Below are positions 1 to 11,540 of a stretch of DNA of 64,000 nt, piece after piece. Under the pieces are notes generated by a model. That model was not told where the DNA came from and searched no databases. It was given only the letters and a program-made list of their open reading frames with translations. This DNA comes from Arthrinium phaeospermum (Eukaryota; Ascomycota; Sordariomycetes; Amphisphaeriales; Apiosporaceae): positions 2,356,001 through 2,420,000 of the forward strand of contig QYRS01000009.1 of NCBI GenBank assembly GCA_006503535.1, given 5' to 3'. Position 1 is the stretch's first letter. Each line of letters begins with the position of its first letter. Made by a program: the position numbers and the translations under genes.

Positions 1-855
1 GAGCCATACAATGCCATGACGGAGGAAAGCCCGCGGCTGTTCTGCATGTATCACAGATCCGTGTATACCTTAGAGCCTAGTATAATCGACACCCGAACGG
101 ACTTCAGGGCGGCCGAAGAGATCCTCATCAAAGGCCTACTGGCCCTTCTTCTGGCTAGCAAGGAGAGCAACGAACAGAGCAGGCGCACAATCTTAGGATG
201 CGGTTCGAAAAACGGGAGCTTCCCCTTGCTGGCGCTGTTGGGGTACAGCTACCGGGCCGTCCCGATACGGCAGCTGGCAATGACCCGGAACGACGTCATG
301 TGCTTCTGTCATTACTATTCGTGGATCTATACGTCCAATAGCGATGCCAGTAAGTCTACTGCATCGTCCTTTCAGCACCTGCATCATATACTGCTACGGA
401 TAGGCCAAATCGCCACCTTGGGGCCTCAGCCTATGGGGAATCTGTTGCGGCTTACGCCGCATCTGAAAACATTATATGTCGATGTGAATATTTTCCTTCG
501 ACGCTTTCTTTCCGTCGCATGCGAGCTTCATGGTATCGACTTCAAAAAGACGATGACAAGCTTGTGTTATCTACCACCACATCCACCGACAGAGCGCGGT
601 GAAGAAGGCGTTGACCACCAAGGCGAGACAACCGACGATGAAGCTGTCCATGGCGTCAGCAGCGGCGAGGAGGTAGCACAGGAGGAGGAGGGCGAGCGTG
701 TGATCGACCATCGCCGAATTCTCCATTTACTGGGTCCTGAACACCTCCGGGCCTTCCTCGAAGTATGGGAATTATGTGCCGAAGCTGGAGTTAGGTTGCA
801 GTTCGTGGCACGGTATGGGAGGGCCGTAGAGCTGTTCCGCCAGGAAAACTCCTAG
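1..855 (+). CDS. Hypothetical protein, probably 5'-truncated by the window edge
   Basis: The frame is open from base 1 and stops with TAG at 853-855. The first ATG inside the window is at 16, but the five codons before it are also open, so the gene may begin outside the window. From that ATG it would encode 279 residues. I do not recognise a family. The N-terminal two thirds look like a folded helical domain with Leu- and Cys-rich stretches. Residues about 190-235 are a Glu/Asp-rich, low-complexity linker. The last 45 residues look helical (LLGPEHLRAFLEVWELC). A GTAAGT at 350 looks like a donor, but no acceptor nearby keeps the frame, so I kept one exon. Confidence that it is coding is moderate: the open frame is long, but I see no diagnostic motif. 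Confidence 0.5.
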   Translation, partial: EPYNAMTEESPRLFCMYHRSVYTLEPSIIDTRTDFRAAEEILIKGLLALLLASKESNEQSRRTILGCGSKNGSFPLLALLGYSYRAVPIRQLAMTRNDVMCFCHYYSWIYTSNSDASKSTASSFQHLHHILLRIGQIATLGPQPMGNLLRLTPHLKTLYVDVNIFLRRFLSVACELHGIDFKKTMTSLCYLPPHPPTERGEEGVDHQGETTDDEAVHGVSSGEEVAQEEEGERVIDHRRILHLLGPEHLRAFLEVWELCAEAGVRLQFVARYGRAVELFRQENS

Positions 856-3157
856 TGGAAGATACATGACCACTCAGTCAGCATAGGCGCACCCACTTCC
901 TCCGGTTCGCAGTGGGTTCGTCTTCAGTCTTGCTGACAGTGCCTGCATAACGCGCTTCCTCGTTGCGTATCAATACTTGCATGTTTCCAATTGGCTTGCT
1001 GGGTTGGAACTCATCGGATCGGTGTCCAGGTGTGGCTACTTGCAGGGAGAGGGAAGTGAGATAAAGAGGGGAGGGGGACATACTTTATGGAGAGAAGAGA
1101 GGAACAAAGCAAGAGCTGCCGAATTCAATCCGGAAAATTTGTGTCGAAAAGGGTGTTCATACCTCCGACCATTCTTGGGACATACATATCTCCTCCTTTC
1201 GCCGTCCAAGGCCGGACGAACACGCCCTATTGGACTACTCCCCGCCTGCAGTGTGCTGACATGTGTGGCACCTAGAGTCGTATTAAAGAATCCGAGCTGC
1301 ACAGGGCTATGGGAACTGCGTCACGGAGGTGCACTGCCGACTGCCTTGCTGCCCCCCCAAGTAGCAGCCATACTGCGTGGCCCTGGTGGTATCAGTTGGA
1401 GTAGCCAGCCGGTAAAGAGGAGCCAAGCAATTCGTTCTATCAAGAGCCGTCGCTTTCCATACCTACATACATCGTAGTTTCCATGCATGTGTTCAAATTA
1501 AGGGTCGTTGCAGAAGATAGCACTGTGTGAAGAGAATGGGCTGATTTGATAGATGAAAGTTGCTGGCAGCATTGCAAAGTCCCGGACTGCATGTAGCCTG
1601 GCATACTGTGGTAGCACTGGGTGGGTGGTGGTCGGCTGAGATGTGACCTTGACTGGATTGAGGGTCGGTCCGTCCATCGTCGGCTCCTCATTCGATCGGG
1701 AAAAGCAGTCGGGTTCGGTCATCCAATTGATCAATGTCCTGGCGTAAAGGTGCCTTTTGGGTGAGGTCAGCAATTAAGCGGTGTCCTCGGCCCGGGAGCC
1801 TATGTAACGGAAGGTGCGGCTTACAACGTAAACGCCAATGTACTCGAATGTACCTGCCTATCATCCATAATGAATGACACATGCCATCATGTTGCACAAC
1901 AGACTTGGAGACTCGAACATCCAATGTTGTATTTCACATTGGTCAATTGTTCCATAGGCCGGCATCCCTAACGACATCGCTGGCCTGCTTTCCTGCCGAC
2001 ACACATTCCTGATCACTCCGCACCAGAACACATGGCCTCTCTCCCTTACTTCCTTCTCGCATCTCAACCCCCTCCTGTGATCGGGCCGCCCTTGATTCAG
2101 TAGATCCTGCTCTCCTGCCGTTGCTTCGTTGCACCCAATGGGTGACAGATATCCCTGCTCTCCATGCTGGTAGTAAGTAAGGCTAGTTCTTCGATATGCA
2201 GCCGCAACGTGTTCCAAATTCCAAGTCGGTCCCGACAACTTGGTAACCGGTCGTGCCTCGACCTGCAAACACTCGGGACGACAGACATCCTGGTGAAAGC
2301 CGGCTGGCGTCCAAGGCCCTAGTGCAGCTTTCCCGACCGCGCTACTGATTCCCATTCTTAAATCATGCTCATATAGGCGTGTAAGTGGCGGCGCGCAGCC
2401 TTGGGCTGGTAGGTGAGTATGTGCAATACAGGCCGCCAGCCGCATGCGCGCTGCAATTAGCCAGTCACGTAGCATGGAGAGAGCATACATATCCTTTTTC
2501 AATTTTAACCCTGTCGGGGAAGTCTCCGCAGACCGTGACAAAACGAGTCCTGCAACAGTGCCTCGCTGCATATTCCGCAATACCGGCGGGTACATACAAT
2601 ATCTTGCATGCTTCATCACACACTGCGCCTTCTCTTTCTCCTTCTTGACTGACTTGACAGGATACATCCTACTGTGTGATAAAACCCAATCATACGATGG
2701 GCAGTTGACTGATCACCTTCTCCCGTCACCGATAGTCGCACAGACCAGAGCGTGCTTGTCCCTGAAGCGTCGGAAGCAAGAGGAGTGTACCGTTTCGCTG
2801 CATGCGACGTACACAAAGTGTTGCGGCACATATATATCCACGAACGGACATTAGCTCGTGACTCCCTAGTCAGCTTACACTAGGCTCTCCCACATATACC
2901 ATATCATTCGAGCGGAGAGGCTAGTCGTCAAGGTGCATGGAGCGGGTATGCTTATTGCCCCGCCGCTTCGCTCCTCGGCCGACTTCTTACGTTGACATGA
3001 CTGCCCGGTCTGCAGTGCTAGACTGGCCAATCCCGCGAACCCCATCGCTCCTGATGGGGGTGACTGGTAACGTGCCACGGCTTATATCACAAGCGTGCGC
3101 CCCCCTACGAAAGAGCCCGCAACATGTCGTTCAGAGACATGCCATCTGTTTTGGCCC
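856..3157. other. Intergenic region, no supported gene
   Basis: About 2.3 kb between the left-edge ORF and the aminotransferase promoter. Several ORFs of 60-268 codons are open on both strands, the longest on the minus strand at 1861-2667. They overlap one another, show no recognisable motif and lack the C-ending codon preference of the conserved genes. I treat them as chance ORFs. Confidence 0.6.
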
Positions 3158-3167
3158 TTATATAAAT
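3158..3167 (+). promoter_or_regulatory. TATA box of the aminotransferase gene
   Basis: TTATATAAAT lies 64-73 nt before the chosen ATG at 3231. That spacing fits a TATA element with a short leader, and the leader between them is pyrimidine-rich. It supports 3231 as the start rather than the more upstream in-frame ATG at 2937, which would lie upstream of the TATA box. Confidence 0.5.
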
Positions 3168-3230
3168 GCTCGTGGATCCATACCAACCAGATATACGTAT
3201 TCCCCAGGTTCCGCTACACAATCTTGTACC

Positions 3231-4790
3231 ATGTCGAGCACCACACAGGTCCAGGCGCTCGTGAATGGCCAGAGGGGCTCGGAAGTTGTCCCAGGCCACC
3301 AGGCGAAATCACTTCTGGACAACAAGTCTCGCAATGTCGAAACCATGGTAGTGGCTGTCGAGGTAGCATCTGCGAGTGCGTCAACCAGCTCGCCCGCATC
3401 TGCCGGCGGAGAGGACCGGCCTATCGCGGTTGGGGGCCAAGGGGACTATATCCGCTTATCAGATGGTCGGCAGATCTTGGACGCTTGTGGTGGTGCGGCT
3501 GTAACCTGCCTCGGACATGGCAACCAAGAAGTCATCGATGCCATGGCCACCCAAGCTAGCCAGTTGTCATATGCCGCACATGGGTTCTTTGACAACAACA
3601 GCAGGCGAGACCTCGCCGAGTGGTTCAAGTCTACATCACAAGGCCACTTTCGAAAAGCCTGGGTGACCAATTCGGGTCAGTGGACCTTCCTTCCCGTTTA
3701 GGTGCAATTTACCACTGACGTTGCTGTTCTACTACAAGGCTCGGAAGCGATGGAGGGTGCCATGAAACTTGCCCACGAATACTTCGTATGGAAAGGAGAA
3801 CCACAGCGTACTAACTATATCTCACGTGAGGTGTCTTACCACGGCATCACTCTTGGATCCCTAGCGCTGGGAGGACACCTGACACGACGAGCCCCTTTTG
3901 AGCCTTTGCTGCTGCCTAGCGTGCGCCGTATATCCCCATGCAATGAGTATCGACAGCGTCTCCAAGATGAAAGCGACGACGGTTTTGTCTCGCGAAAAGC
4001 ATTGGAGCTGGAAGAAGCCTTCCTTGCACTTGGACCTGAAACCGTTACGGCCTTCATTGCCGAGCCTGTCGTCGGTGCGGCTTCTGGCTGTGTACCCGCT
4101 GTGCCCGGCTACTTCAAAGCCATGAAAGCCGTGTGCGACAAGTACGGCGCGCTGCTCATCCTGGATGAGGTCATGTCTGGAATGGGCCGAACAGGGACTC
4201 TGCACGCCTGGGAACAAGAGGGAATCGTGCCCGACATCCAAGCAGTCGGCAAAGGGTTGGCAGCAGGTTACCAGCCAGTCTCAGCCATCCTCGCCGGCGA
4301 CAAGGTTTCCGACTTGATGGATTCCAAGGGCTTTGCCTTCACCCATGGCCACACCTACCAAGACCACCCGCTGGGGTGCGCCACAGCCCTGAAGGTCCAA
4401 CAGATCATTCAACGGGACGGGCTCCTTGCCAATGTCCGGACTCAGGGGGCTTACCTGGGAAAACTTCTCAAGGAAAAACTTAGCAGCCATGCCCACGTGG
4501 GAAACATCCGTGGTCGTGGGCTGTTTTGGGGCATTGAGTTGGTGAAGAACAAGGTCAGCAAGGAACCCTTCGACCCGTGCCTGCAAATCGCGCATCGGAT
4601 TCACTCGGCGGCGCTGTCTCCCCCGTATAACATGGCCATCTACTACGGACAGGGCTGCGCGGGGGAGAAAAGGGGCGACCACGTTATGATCATGCCGGCG
4701 TATAATTCGACACCCGAGACCATAGAGTTGATGGTCGATACTTTGGCCGCTGTGCTAGATAAGGTTTTCAAGGACCCGCTGTGTTGTTAA
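3231..4790 (+). CDS. Class III PLP-dependent aminotransferase
   Basis: Two exons, 3231-3675 and 3739-4790, with a 63-bp intron (GTCAGT..CAAG), give 498 residues. The splice restores the family motif NSGSEAMEGAMKLA, which neither unspliced frame contains. It belongs to the fold-type I, class III aminotransferases (ornithine, GABA and omega-amino-acid transaminase superfamily), which move an amino group from an amine or omega-amino acid to a keto acid. The cofactor Asp is about D291 in LLILDEVMSGMGRTG and the Schiff-base Lys about K320 in VGKGLAAGYQP. The Thr of HTYQDHPLGCA fits the phosphate-binding loop. The first 60 or so residues before the core are Ser/Ala-rich and not obviously a targeting peptide. 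It stands alone, with no pathway neighbours, so I cannot assign the substrate. Confidence 0.9.
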
Positions 4791-6349
4791 CTCTGTAAAG
4801 GGGGTTCTATGAGCAACCTGGGGATGGATGCTTGGGATTTGTTTTCTTTCCGTTGGGCACACATGGCTCGGCGATTGTGCGCATGCGTTTATGCCATTTC
4901 CAAACAGTTATTTATCTGAGCTATATAGTGGTATATAGCGTAGTTGGCAGGCATGCTCAGCATATGATTCTATTTGCCTCGTTTACCTCCGAGTGCGCAT
5001 GTTCGACAGGCTACAACTGGCGCACCCAGACTGTCCATCTTCTATCTGTTTGCTATTTCCGACAGTACCTTATTGATGCTACAAGCAAACCATGGAAAGA
5101 ACAACACTATCTCGCCCATGTGTGTTTCGTAGCCTCTTGTTTATCTTAGTCTTTTGATATTGACGGATGAGTGCGAGCAAGTGGCCTCAAGCATGCTCCC
5201 GCATCCTTTTTAGTGCTCACATTGGCCTCCGACTTTAGGTATTTTAGGTACCTGGTAGCTTAGAGTTGAGCAGGTTGACGAGTGGATTGGTCACATATGC
5301 AGAGTAGATGCCATTATTGATACAGTGAAAAGTAAATATTTGCATTCGGCAGCATTGCGAAGAAAAGACTCTGGCGAACCAAATATATCCCAATGTCAAT
5401 AATACATCAAATACGCAATGACGCACAGAAAAGGCGAAGGGGACCAACCAGGGAAACTTTAGTAAATATCGCTACCCACTATAAGTTAGGCCGTTTCCCT
5501 CCCCTTCTTCTTGTTTTGGTATCGCGTACTTCTACTTCGGCCTCGCACCAAAACTGCACGGAAAGCGCAAGTCTCTCCCCGTACTCTCTCACCCCAGGGC
5601 CCAGGGCATGACGCTAACAGGCAAAGGCACTTTAGCAGCATAAAGCGTGTTCTGCCTGTGCTTTGTGCATTCTCTCACTCTGTGACGCGCGCGAACAGGG
5701 ATTCGGTTTTTGGCGAGCGCGATTGATCAGCATTTTTTAAACAAATCGCCCCAATTGCCTATCGTCAGTCAATAAATGCGCACGCCTTCGCATTGATCCA
5801 ATAAGAGCATCCTGGCCTCGTCGGTTTGGCCATACGAAACCAACTGTTTACTTGGACGTTGTTGGCCTTTTTTTCCTAGAGAGAGAGAGCCTCATTCCGT
5901 GTCCTCTATTTTGTGCAAGATAAGAAGGATAACCTCGCTGTCCAGAGGGAGATTTGTTTACTTTCGCACTGGTGCCGCCTGTAACCACGGACCTTGAATC
6001 ACAGGTAGGTAATAATCAGTCAGATCAAACCATTTGCGCCTCTCTCTAGTATTCACCCCGCCTCGTCTCGCCTCACGCGCCTGCCCTTCAACCACCTTCG
6101 CTCCCTTCCACCACCAACAGCCAATTTCACACAAGACATCTCCATTATTCCGACTGACAACCCCTAGGTTGCTTCCCGACCATTGAATCCGTGGGGCCAT
6201 ATATAATTACTTGCAGCAGCAGCAGCAGCGTCCTCGGCCTGCCGGGTCGCAAACGTGCCTGCCAGCCACGCGCATTTCTCTTACATCATCGTCGCCAACA
6301 TTCCTAATCGCCGTCGCCCACCGGACTCATCGGATCGTTGCTCACGGTA
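4791..6349. other. Intergenic region and forkhead gene leader
   Basis: About 1.6 kb. The first part is probably the aminotransferase 3' region. From about 5500 the sequence becomes pyrimidine-rich with CCTC and CTCTCT tracts and a (GA)n run near 5880, as expected of promoter and leader DNA of the forkhead gene. No coding ORF is supported. Confidence 0.5.
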
Positions 6350-6376
6350 ATGGGTCTTTCCTCGGCGACCTACTAA
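6350..6376 (+). promoter_or_regulatory. 8-codon uORF or part of a 5'-leader intron before the forkhead ORF
   Basis: An ATG at 6350 opens eight codons and ends with TAA at 6374-6376, one base before the forkhead ATG at 6378. The same stretch also reads as a 45-bp intron: donor GTAATG at 6347, a perfect TACTAAC branch site at 6371-6377, and acceptor CACAAG ending at 6391. If spliced, both the uORF and the ATG at 6378 vanish, and translation would begin at ATG 6453 in the same frame. Confidence 0.45.
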
Positions 6377-6377
6377 C

Positions 6378-8598
6378 ATGCCTCCCACAAGATCATCGCA
6401 AAGGGCTCGCAGAGTCCGCGACCACCTCAGCCCCAGTCTACCCCACGCCGACATGTCGTCGCCGTCGCGACCTTCCAAGCGCAGGAGAAGGGTATGTCAC
6501 ATGTGCAATAATTGCGATTATCCGACGAGACCGAGGTTTGCTAATGATGCGCTGCCAGGCGGACCCTGATCCTCCCCCTCCACCACCATCTGATCCCGTC
6601 GAAGAAGAGGACTCGAGCCTCACCATCGATCCCCCCAACGATGTCGAAGTCGAACCCAGCGTGGTCGCTGACACCTTGATCACCCAAGTGACCGAGCATC
6701 TGGCCAGCATCCCTACCAAGGCTGCCAAGGAACACGCCAACGCCAATCATACATCCCACGGGGACATTGAGGCATATGCAAAGATTGCGGCCAGAGACTG
6801 GACATACTACGTGCGTCAGCTCACCGTCAATATCGGTCGCTTTTCGGAAACGGCCGACGACGGCACCGCAGTCGCCCAGGATCCCAGCGATGAGGATTTC
6901 GTTCACATCGACCTTGGTCCCAACAAGATCTTCTCGCGGAGGGCCGCAAGGATATTCTATGATGCCGACGCGGAGAAGTGGTTCTTGGAATGCAAGGGGC
7001 GCAACGCCATGAGAGTCAACGGGGTGCTGCTCAAGAAGGACGATGCGCCGCATGCGCTTGCCAGCGGAGAGGTTGTCGAAGCAGGTGGCATTGAGATGAT
7101 GTTTGTGCTGCCCGACACTGCCGGGCCCTTGACGATCCACGATATGTTCACAGCGCGCATTGGTGCTGCGGCGCCACAAATCAAGCATTCGAGATCCAGT
7201 CCATCGCTGGAGGCTCGCCATGCACTGCCTGCGGCCCCATTGTCATCCTCGGCAGACCGCCCATCGTCGAGCAACGCCGGTCGCCCTCCGTCATCCAGAG
7301 ACGGAGGCTTTCAACAGCCGATCGCACCTGCGCCCCCGAATTACAAGCGTCCGGGTACGCCCCAGTCGGCCAAGAGCCGCAATATCGCATCAGCAAAGTC
7401 GCCAGCATACGGCAGCTCGGGAACCATGCTGCTCAACAATGGTGAAGTCGACCTGAGCCTGGACGAAAACAAGCACATCAAGCCCTCCTATAGCTACGCC
7501 CAGATGATTACGCAGGCGATTGTGAGCCAGAAGGAGCAAAAGCTCAACCTGAACAACATTTACCGGTACATTACAGACCATTATGCTTACTACCGCAACC
7601 AGCCGGCCGCGGGATGGCAGGTAAGTTTTGACTACCTATTACTTCCTCATCATCACCTACTGGACGTACTAACCCTCTCACAGAACAGTATACGGCACAA
7701 CTTATCTCTGAATAAGGCGTTTCTGAAGGCGCCTCGTTCAACCGACGAACCAGGCAAGGGCATGAAGTGGGAGATTGTAGCGGAGCAGCGAGAGGAGATG
7801 ACTCGCCAGGCCTTCAAGGTAGGGCGAGGTGGACACCGGGGATCGTCGGCCCCGTCCTCACCCAGCGCGCCGAACCAACTCAACTACATCAACCACGGCC
7901 CCAAGGACATGACGTCGGGTCGGGAGCCGGCATCGACGCGGAAGCGCAAGGCATCTCCGACATTGGGCTCCCCCGCACCTAGTTCGGCTTTCAACCGATC
8001 CCAGATGACGCCTGAGCGGAGTTCACGCTTCCAGCCCCCCGGCTCTGCCAGTTTCCAAGATGGCAGCCCTCTGCCGAGGCCTCGGAAACCACTTGATAAA
8101 GCAAGCTCCTTTGCCACGACCACCACTGACAGCGCGCCACGCTCACCTCCTCTCTTGACGTCTTCTTACTTACAGGACGAGACCCCGTCGTTTATCACGC
8201 CGGTGCCCCATCGAGTCCAGCCGCGCATCGCGCCCCCGAGTACCGCGCAACGGCCGAGCCAGCACATGCCTACCAGCTCACCTGCGCCGTTCTGGAAATT
8301 CGCGGACATCGGCAGCACGCCGCTGAGACCTTTCGACATCAGCCCGTCCAAGCCGTCTCTCAACTTACCTCGCAGCAGCAGTCCACCGCCCATTCCCGGA
8401 GATGACGGCAGTCGTTCTCCTATTGGTAGCCCCACTCGGTCGTCTGGCCGTGCCGCGACGCAAGAGACGACGACTGTAGACGAGGAGGAAGAAGAGGGCG
8501 GCTTCGACCTGACCAAGGGATTCCAGAGCATCGGCGCGTACCACAACCACCTCGGCCGCGGCGGCAGCTTACTGGCTCGAGCGAACGGTGGGCGATAG
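6378..8598 (+). CDS. FKH2: FHA-forkhead transcription factor (Fkh1/Fkh2 type)
   Basis: Three exons, 6378-6491, 6559-7620 and 7684-8598, encode 696 residues. Intron 1 is 67 bp and intron 2 is 63 bp with a GTACTAAC branch site. Intron 2 lies inside the DNA-binding domain and splices AAGWQ to NSIRHNLSLNKAF, the recognition-helix signature of winged-helix forkhead proteins. The N-terminus is basic (SKRRRR). An FHA phosphothreonine-binding domain covers about residues 130-225 and the forkhead domain about 346-430. The Ser/Pro-rich tail has many SP and TP sites, and a Glu-rich patch lies near the end. FHA plus forkhead in this order is the layout of yeast Fkh1/Fkh2, which drive G2/M gene expression and morphogenesis. 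Fhl1 shares the layout, but its forkhead is diverged, so Fkh1/2 fits better. The start could instead be 6453 (671 residues) if a leader intron is spliced. Confidence 0.9.
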
Positions 8599-10091
8599 GA
8601 GAGACGCGAGAACCCATCTGGCTGACTTGCCTGGCAGGTGCTTGTATTACTTTGGTCCTCCACCCATACTCTTTTGCGATTATGCTTGCTCCAAGTACGT
8701 CTTGTCAGTCACGCATCGCATAATCGTAGTTGTAGTGCCGTTATTGCGGCTTTTGTTTGCCTACTTATTTCAGCGCCATCAACCGTCTCTACCCTCTCTA
8801 CTCTCTCTCGTTCCCGAGATAGATTGCGGCCTGAGATTCAGCGGCATGATTTGATGTTTACGATACTTAAGATTTTTGCCTCTTTTTCGGAGTCGGATTA
8901 GGAAAGGGGGGACAAAAAGGAGGGGGTAACATGAAAAAGGGAGGGCAACCTGGTTTGTTTCGGAAACGGCGCAATTATTGGAACGGAACGGAACCGGGGA
9001 TTGTGCTGCTCAACAAGGCATCATCGTCATCATCATTATCCAGGGTGTGGGTGTGGGTGTTTTTCTTAGAAAAGATCCCTTTTCACACCTCAAAGCATCG
9101 GTCATCTTGTAGCATTGTTTGTAGGCTAGCGCTGTATTATTGTTGTTGTATTATTTCTTCTCACCCACGGCGTTCGTCTGAACTGAAACCAAGACCTGGA
9201 AGGATTTAAAAAAACTTCTCGGGTTGATTCGTTGGTAGTAGTAGACAGAAACTGGGATGTCGGGAAGCGGTCTCCCTCGACTAGAGTCGCTTCAACAAAT
9301 CTCTCTGCCCCTCATATCTTGGTTGCCTTTTGTTCGTGCTCTGGTGAGTGACGCTACCAAGTTCGACTGGGAACATCCGTCAGCATCGTCTCGGGGCTGG
9401 TATCGCGAGTTGAACGAAGGTAGGTAAACCGTCTATGTGCCCACTCCGTCAGGAAGCCTGACGACGTGGCTTTGCATACACATACACAAACATGAACACA
9501 GCACATACACACACACATGCATCTTCTTTCGGTTCCTAGCCCCTTCTCTGAGCCACCCTTTCTTCCATTTTCATACTCACGTTGTCTCTCTCCTTCTCTT
9601 GGTCTGATGATGTTCACGATCAACCCCACTGCGGGCTACATTAAGGGCAATACAGATGATCGCAAGCAAGCAAATAAGCAGGTAGTAGTATCTTTCTTTA
9701 TACACTCTTTCGATACAACCAAAGCAAGCTATTGGTGCTTGAGCCTCTAGTAATAGGTGCCGAGCGACACAAGAAACGAACATACGCAACCACCTATCCG
9801 ATTCCATATCCGCCCCTACCCATCTGAGCTGTACTCCTCGAAACGCCTGGAAGATATGCAAATAACCCAGAGAGCCTCCACACATGGTAGACAATAACAG
9901 AAACTCAACAATGCAAACCAACGATGACCCCAACCCAGCCTTATAGTACTACTAGTAGAATTCCTGATAAACGAATGAATGCGTAGACACAGCTTGCTCG
10001 CTCTTCGACGAGCAGTATGCCATGAGAAAAAAAAAAGCAATATCAACACCTTGGTGGGTGAATCAAGCCCTGCTCTATCGCAATTTCACAA
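8599..10091. other. Tail-to-tail intergenic region
   Basis: About 1.5 kb between two convergent genes, expected to hold both 3' UTRs. It contains T-rich and GT-rich tracts near 9040-9070 and an imperfect CA-rich run near 9480-9520. No ORF has coding character. Confidence 0.5.
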
Positions 10092-10117
10092 CCTTTGGTC
10101 ATATTTATGACCAAAGG
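10092..10117 (-). terminator. Perfect 12-bp hairpin in the SLC35F6 3' UTR
   Basis: CCTTTGGTCATA at 10092-10103 and its exact reverse complement at 10106-10117 flank a 2-nt TT spacer. The element starts 20 nt beyond the minus-strand stop codon at 10137, so it would be transcribed in the 3' UTR of the transporter mRNA. The geometry is seen directly. A role in 3'-end formation, mRNA stability or protein binding is inference; the feature type is only the nearest available label. Confidence 0.5.
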
Positions 10118-10136
10118 CAGCCCGACAAGCACGGCA

Positions 10137-11540
10137 CTAGTTGTGCTGGATAGGCTCCTCGGGCAGTAGCTCCTCGATCTCGGATTCGTCCACCTTGAGG
10201 AACTTCAAGGGGGGCTGCACGATGCCGTTGAAGAGGAAGGTAAAGTAGACCAACAGGGCAAAGCCAAGGACTTGAAGCCACTTGAAGGTCTCCCAACCAA
10301 GACCCAGCGAGACGATCCAGATGAACAGCGTACGGCAGGTGTCAATGGTGGACCGCGAAGTAGCGCTCACACTGCGCGTGACGGAAAGTCCGAAGAAGTT
10401 GAATCCACTACAGCAAAGAACATGGTTAGCGTCAAGAGTCGGGTAGATAGATACGAGGGAAGGCAAATGGACTTACCCGATGCTGATCATGATCAGCAAA
10501 CTGGAGATGAGTACGGCCTTGTGCTCAAACATCTGGTTCAGACCTTCGACCATGTCGAACATGCCGTACCTGCCGGCTTCGGTCTGGCCGACAGCGAAGT
10601 GCATGACGAGCATGATGATGAGAGTTGCAATGAGGCCGAACGAGCCCTCCCAGCCAACCACGTTGATGGGGTCGATGGACGAGCGCTCCAAGATCCACTC
10701 CTCCAGGACGAACTGCGTGGCCGTGAAGATCTGCGCGCCCGCAATGAGTAGGACGCCGATGACGACGCGCACCGCCTCGGGCATGGCCTCCTCGCCGTCC
10801 TTCATGGTGGCCGAGGCCAACCGCCTGGTCAGGCCCGTGACGATGGAGTCGGCTCCGGCACCGGGCTCAACATGGCTATCGGGGCTGATGGCGCCCGCAA
10901 GACCGACGATGGCGACGCCCAGGACGACGCCCAGGAGCGAGACCCACTGGAAGGCGTACAGGTGGCGGCGCAGGAAGACGACGCTGAAGAGCCCGACGAA
11001 AAGAACCAGGGCCCCGCGCGTCATCTGGTAGATACTAGCAGCGACCATCAGGAGGCCGCCGTTCATCAGCGTGGTGCCGCAGATATCGCACAGGGCCGGG
11101 AGCGCCAGAAGGAGGATCCGGATTCCGGCGAGGGTGTCCCGGCGCGGCTTCTTGGCCGCAGAAGAAGCAATCGCACCATTAGTGTTATTGTTGGTCAGCG
11201 TGCTCTCTGACGTCGCGTCCTCCTCGTCGCCGCGGCCGTCGGAGACAACCGTCGCATCGTTATCGTCGCTGGTGTCGAGGGGCCGGTATCCGCTCTCGTT
11301 GGGCGTGGGCTTGTTGAAGTACTTGCGGTAGAGGGCCATGAGGCCCACGACAATCCAGCAGCCGGCCTCGCCAACAAACATCTGGGCGGTTTGCAGGACG
11401 GGCTGCTCGAAGGTCTTGGGGTTCGGGCCGTCGCAGTCGCGGACGCACTGGTTGTCCTGGTACTTGGTCAAGAGCGTGTTGCATACGCCCGTGAGCAGCA
11501 TCATGCCCACGAGGAAGGGTATCATGGCTTTGGACGCCAT
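10137..11540 (-). CDS. SLC35F6-like multi-pass solute transporter
   Basis: Two exons, 11540-10477 and 10407-10137, separated by a 69-bp intron, encode 444 residues. The splice joins ISIG to GFNFFGLSVTR, continuing a membrane segment. The N-terminus (FLVGMMLLTGVCNTLLTKYQDN, then a QTAQMFVGE segment) matches the SLC35F6 branch of the drug/metabolite transporter superfamily. About ten hydrophobic helices are visible. A Ser/Asn/Asp-rich cytosolic loop lies at about residues 85-135, and the tail is acidic (ESEIEELLPEEP). Human SLC35F6 is lysosomal/mitochondrial and its fungal homologues are poorly studied, so substrate and membrane are unknown. ATG 11540 is the first of two close Met codons and precedes the first helix directly. 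The convergent neighbour is the forkhead gene. Confidence 0.85.

Noticed and set aside
350..429. Possible 80-bp intron (GTAAGT..CTCAG) in the left-edge ORF
   Set aside because: Removing it would shift the frame, while the unspliced frame is open throughout.
1861..2667. 268-codon minus-strand ORF
   Set aside because: No recognisable domain, no codon bias, and shorter overlapping ORFs in other frames; probably chance.
9480..9520. CA-rich run as a microsatellite
   Set aside because: It is interrupted by many substitutions and has no clean repeat unit longer than five copies.
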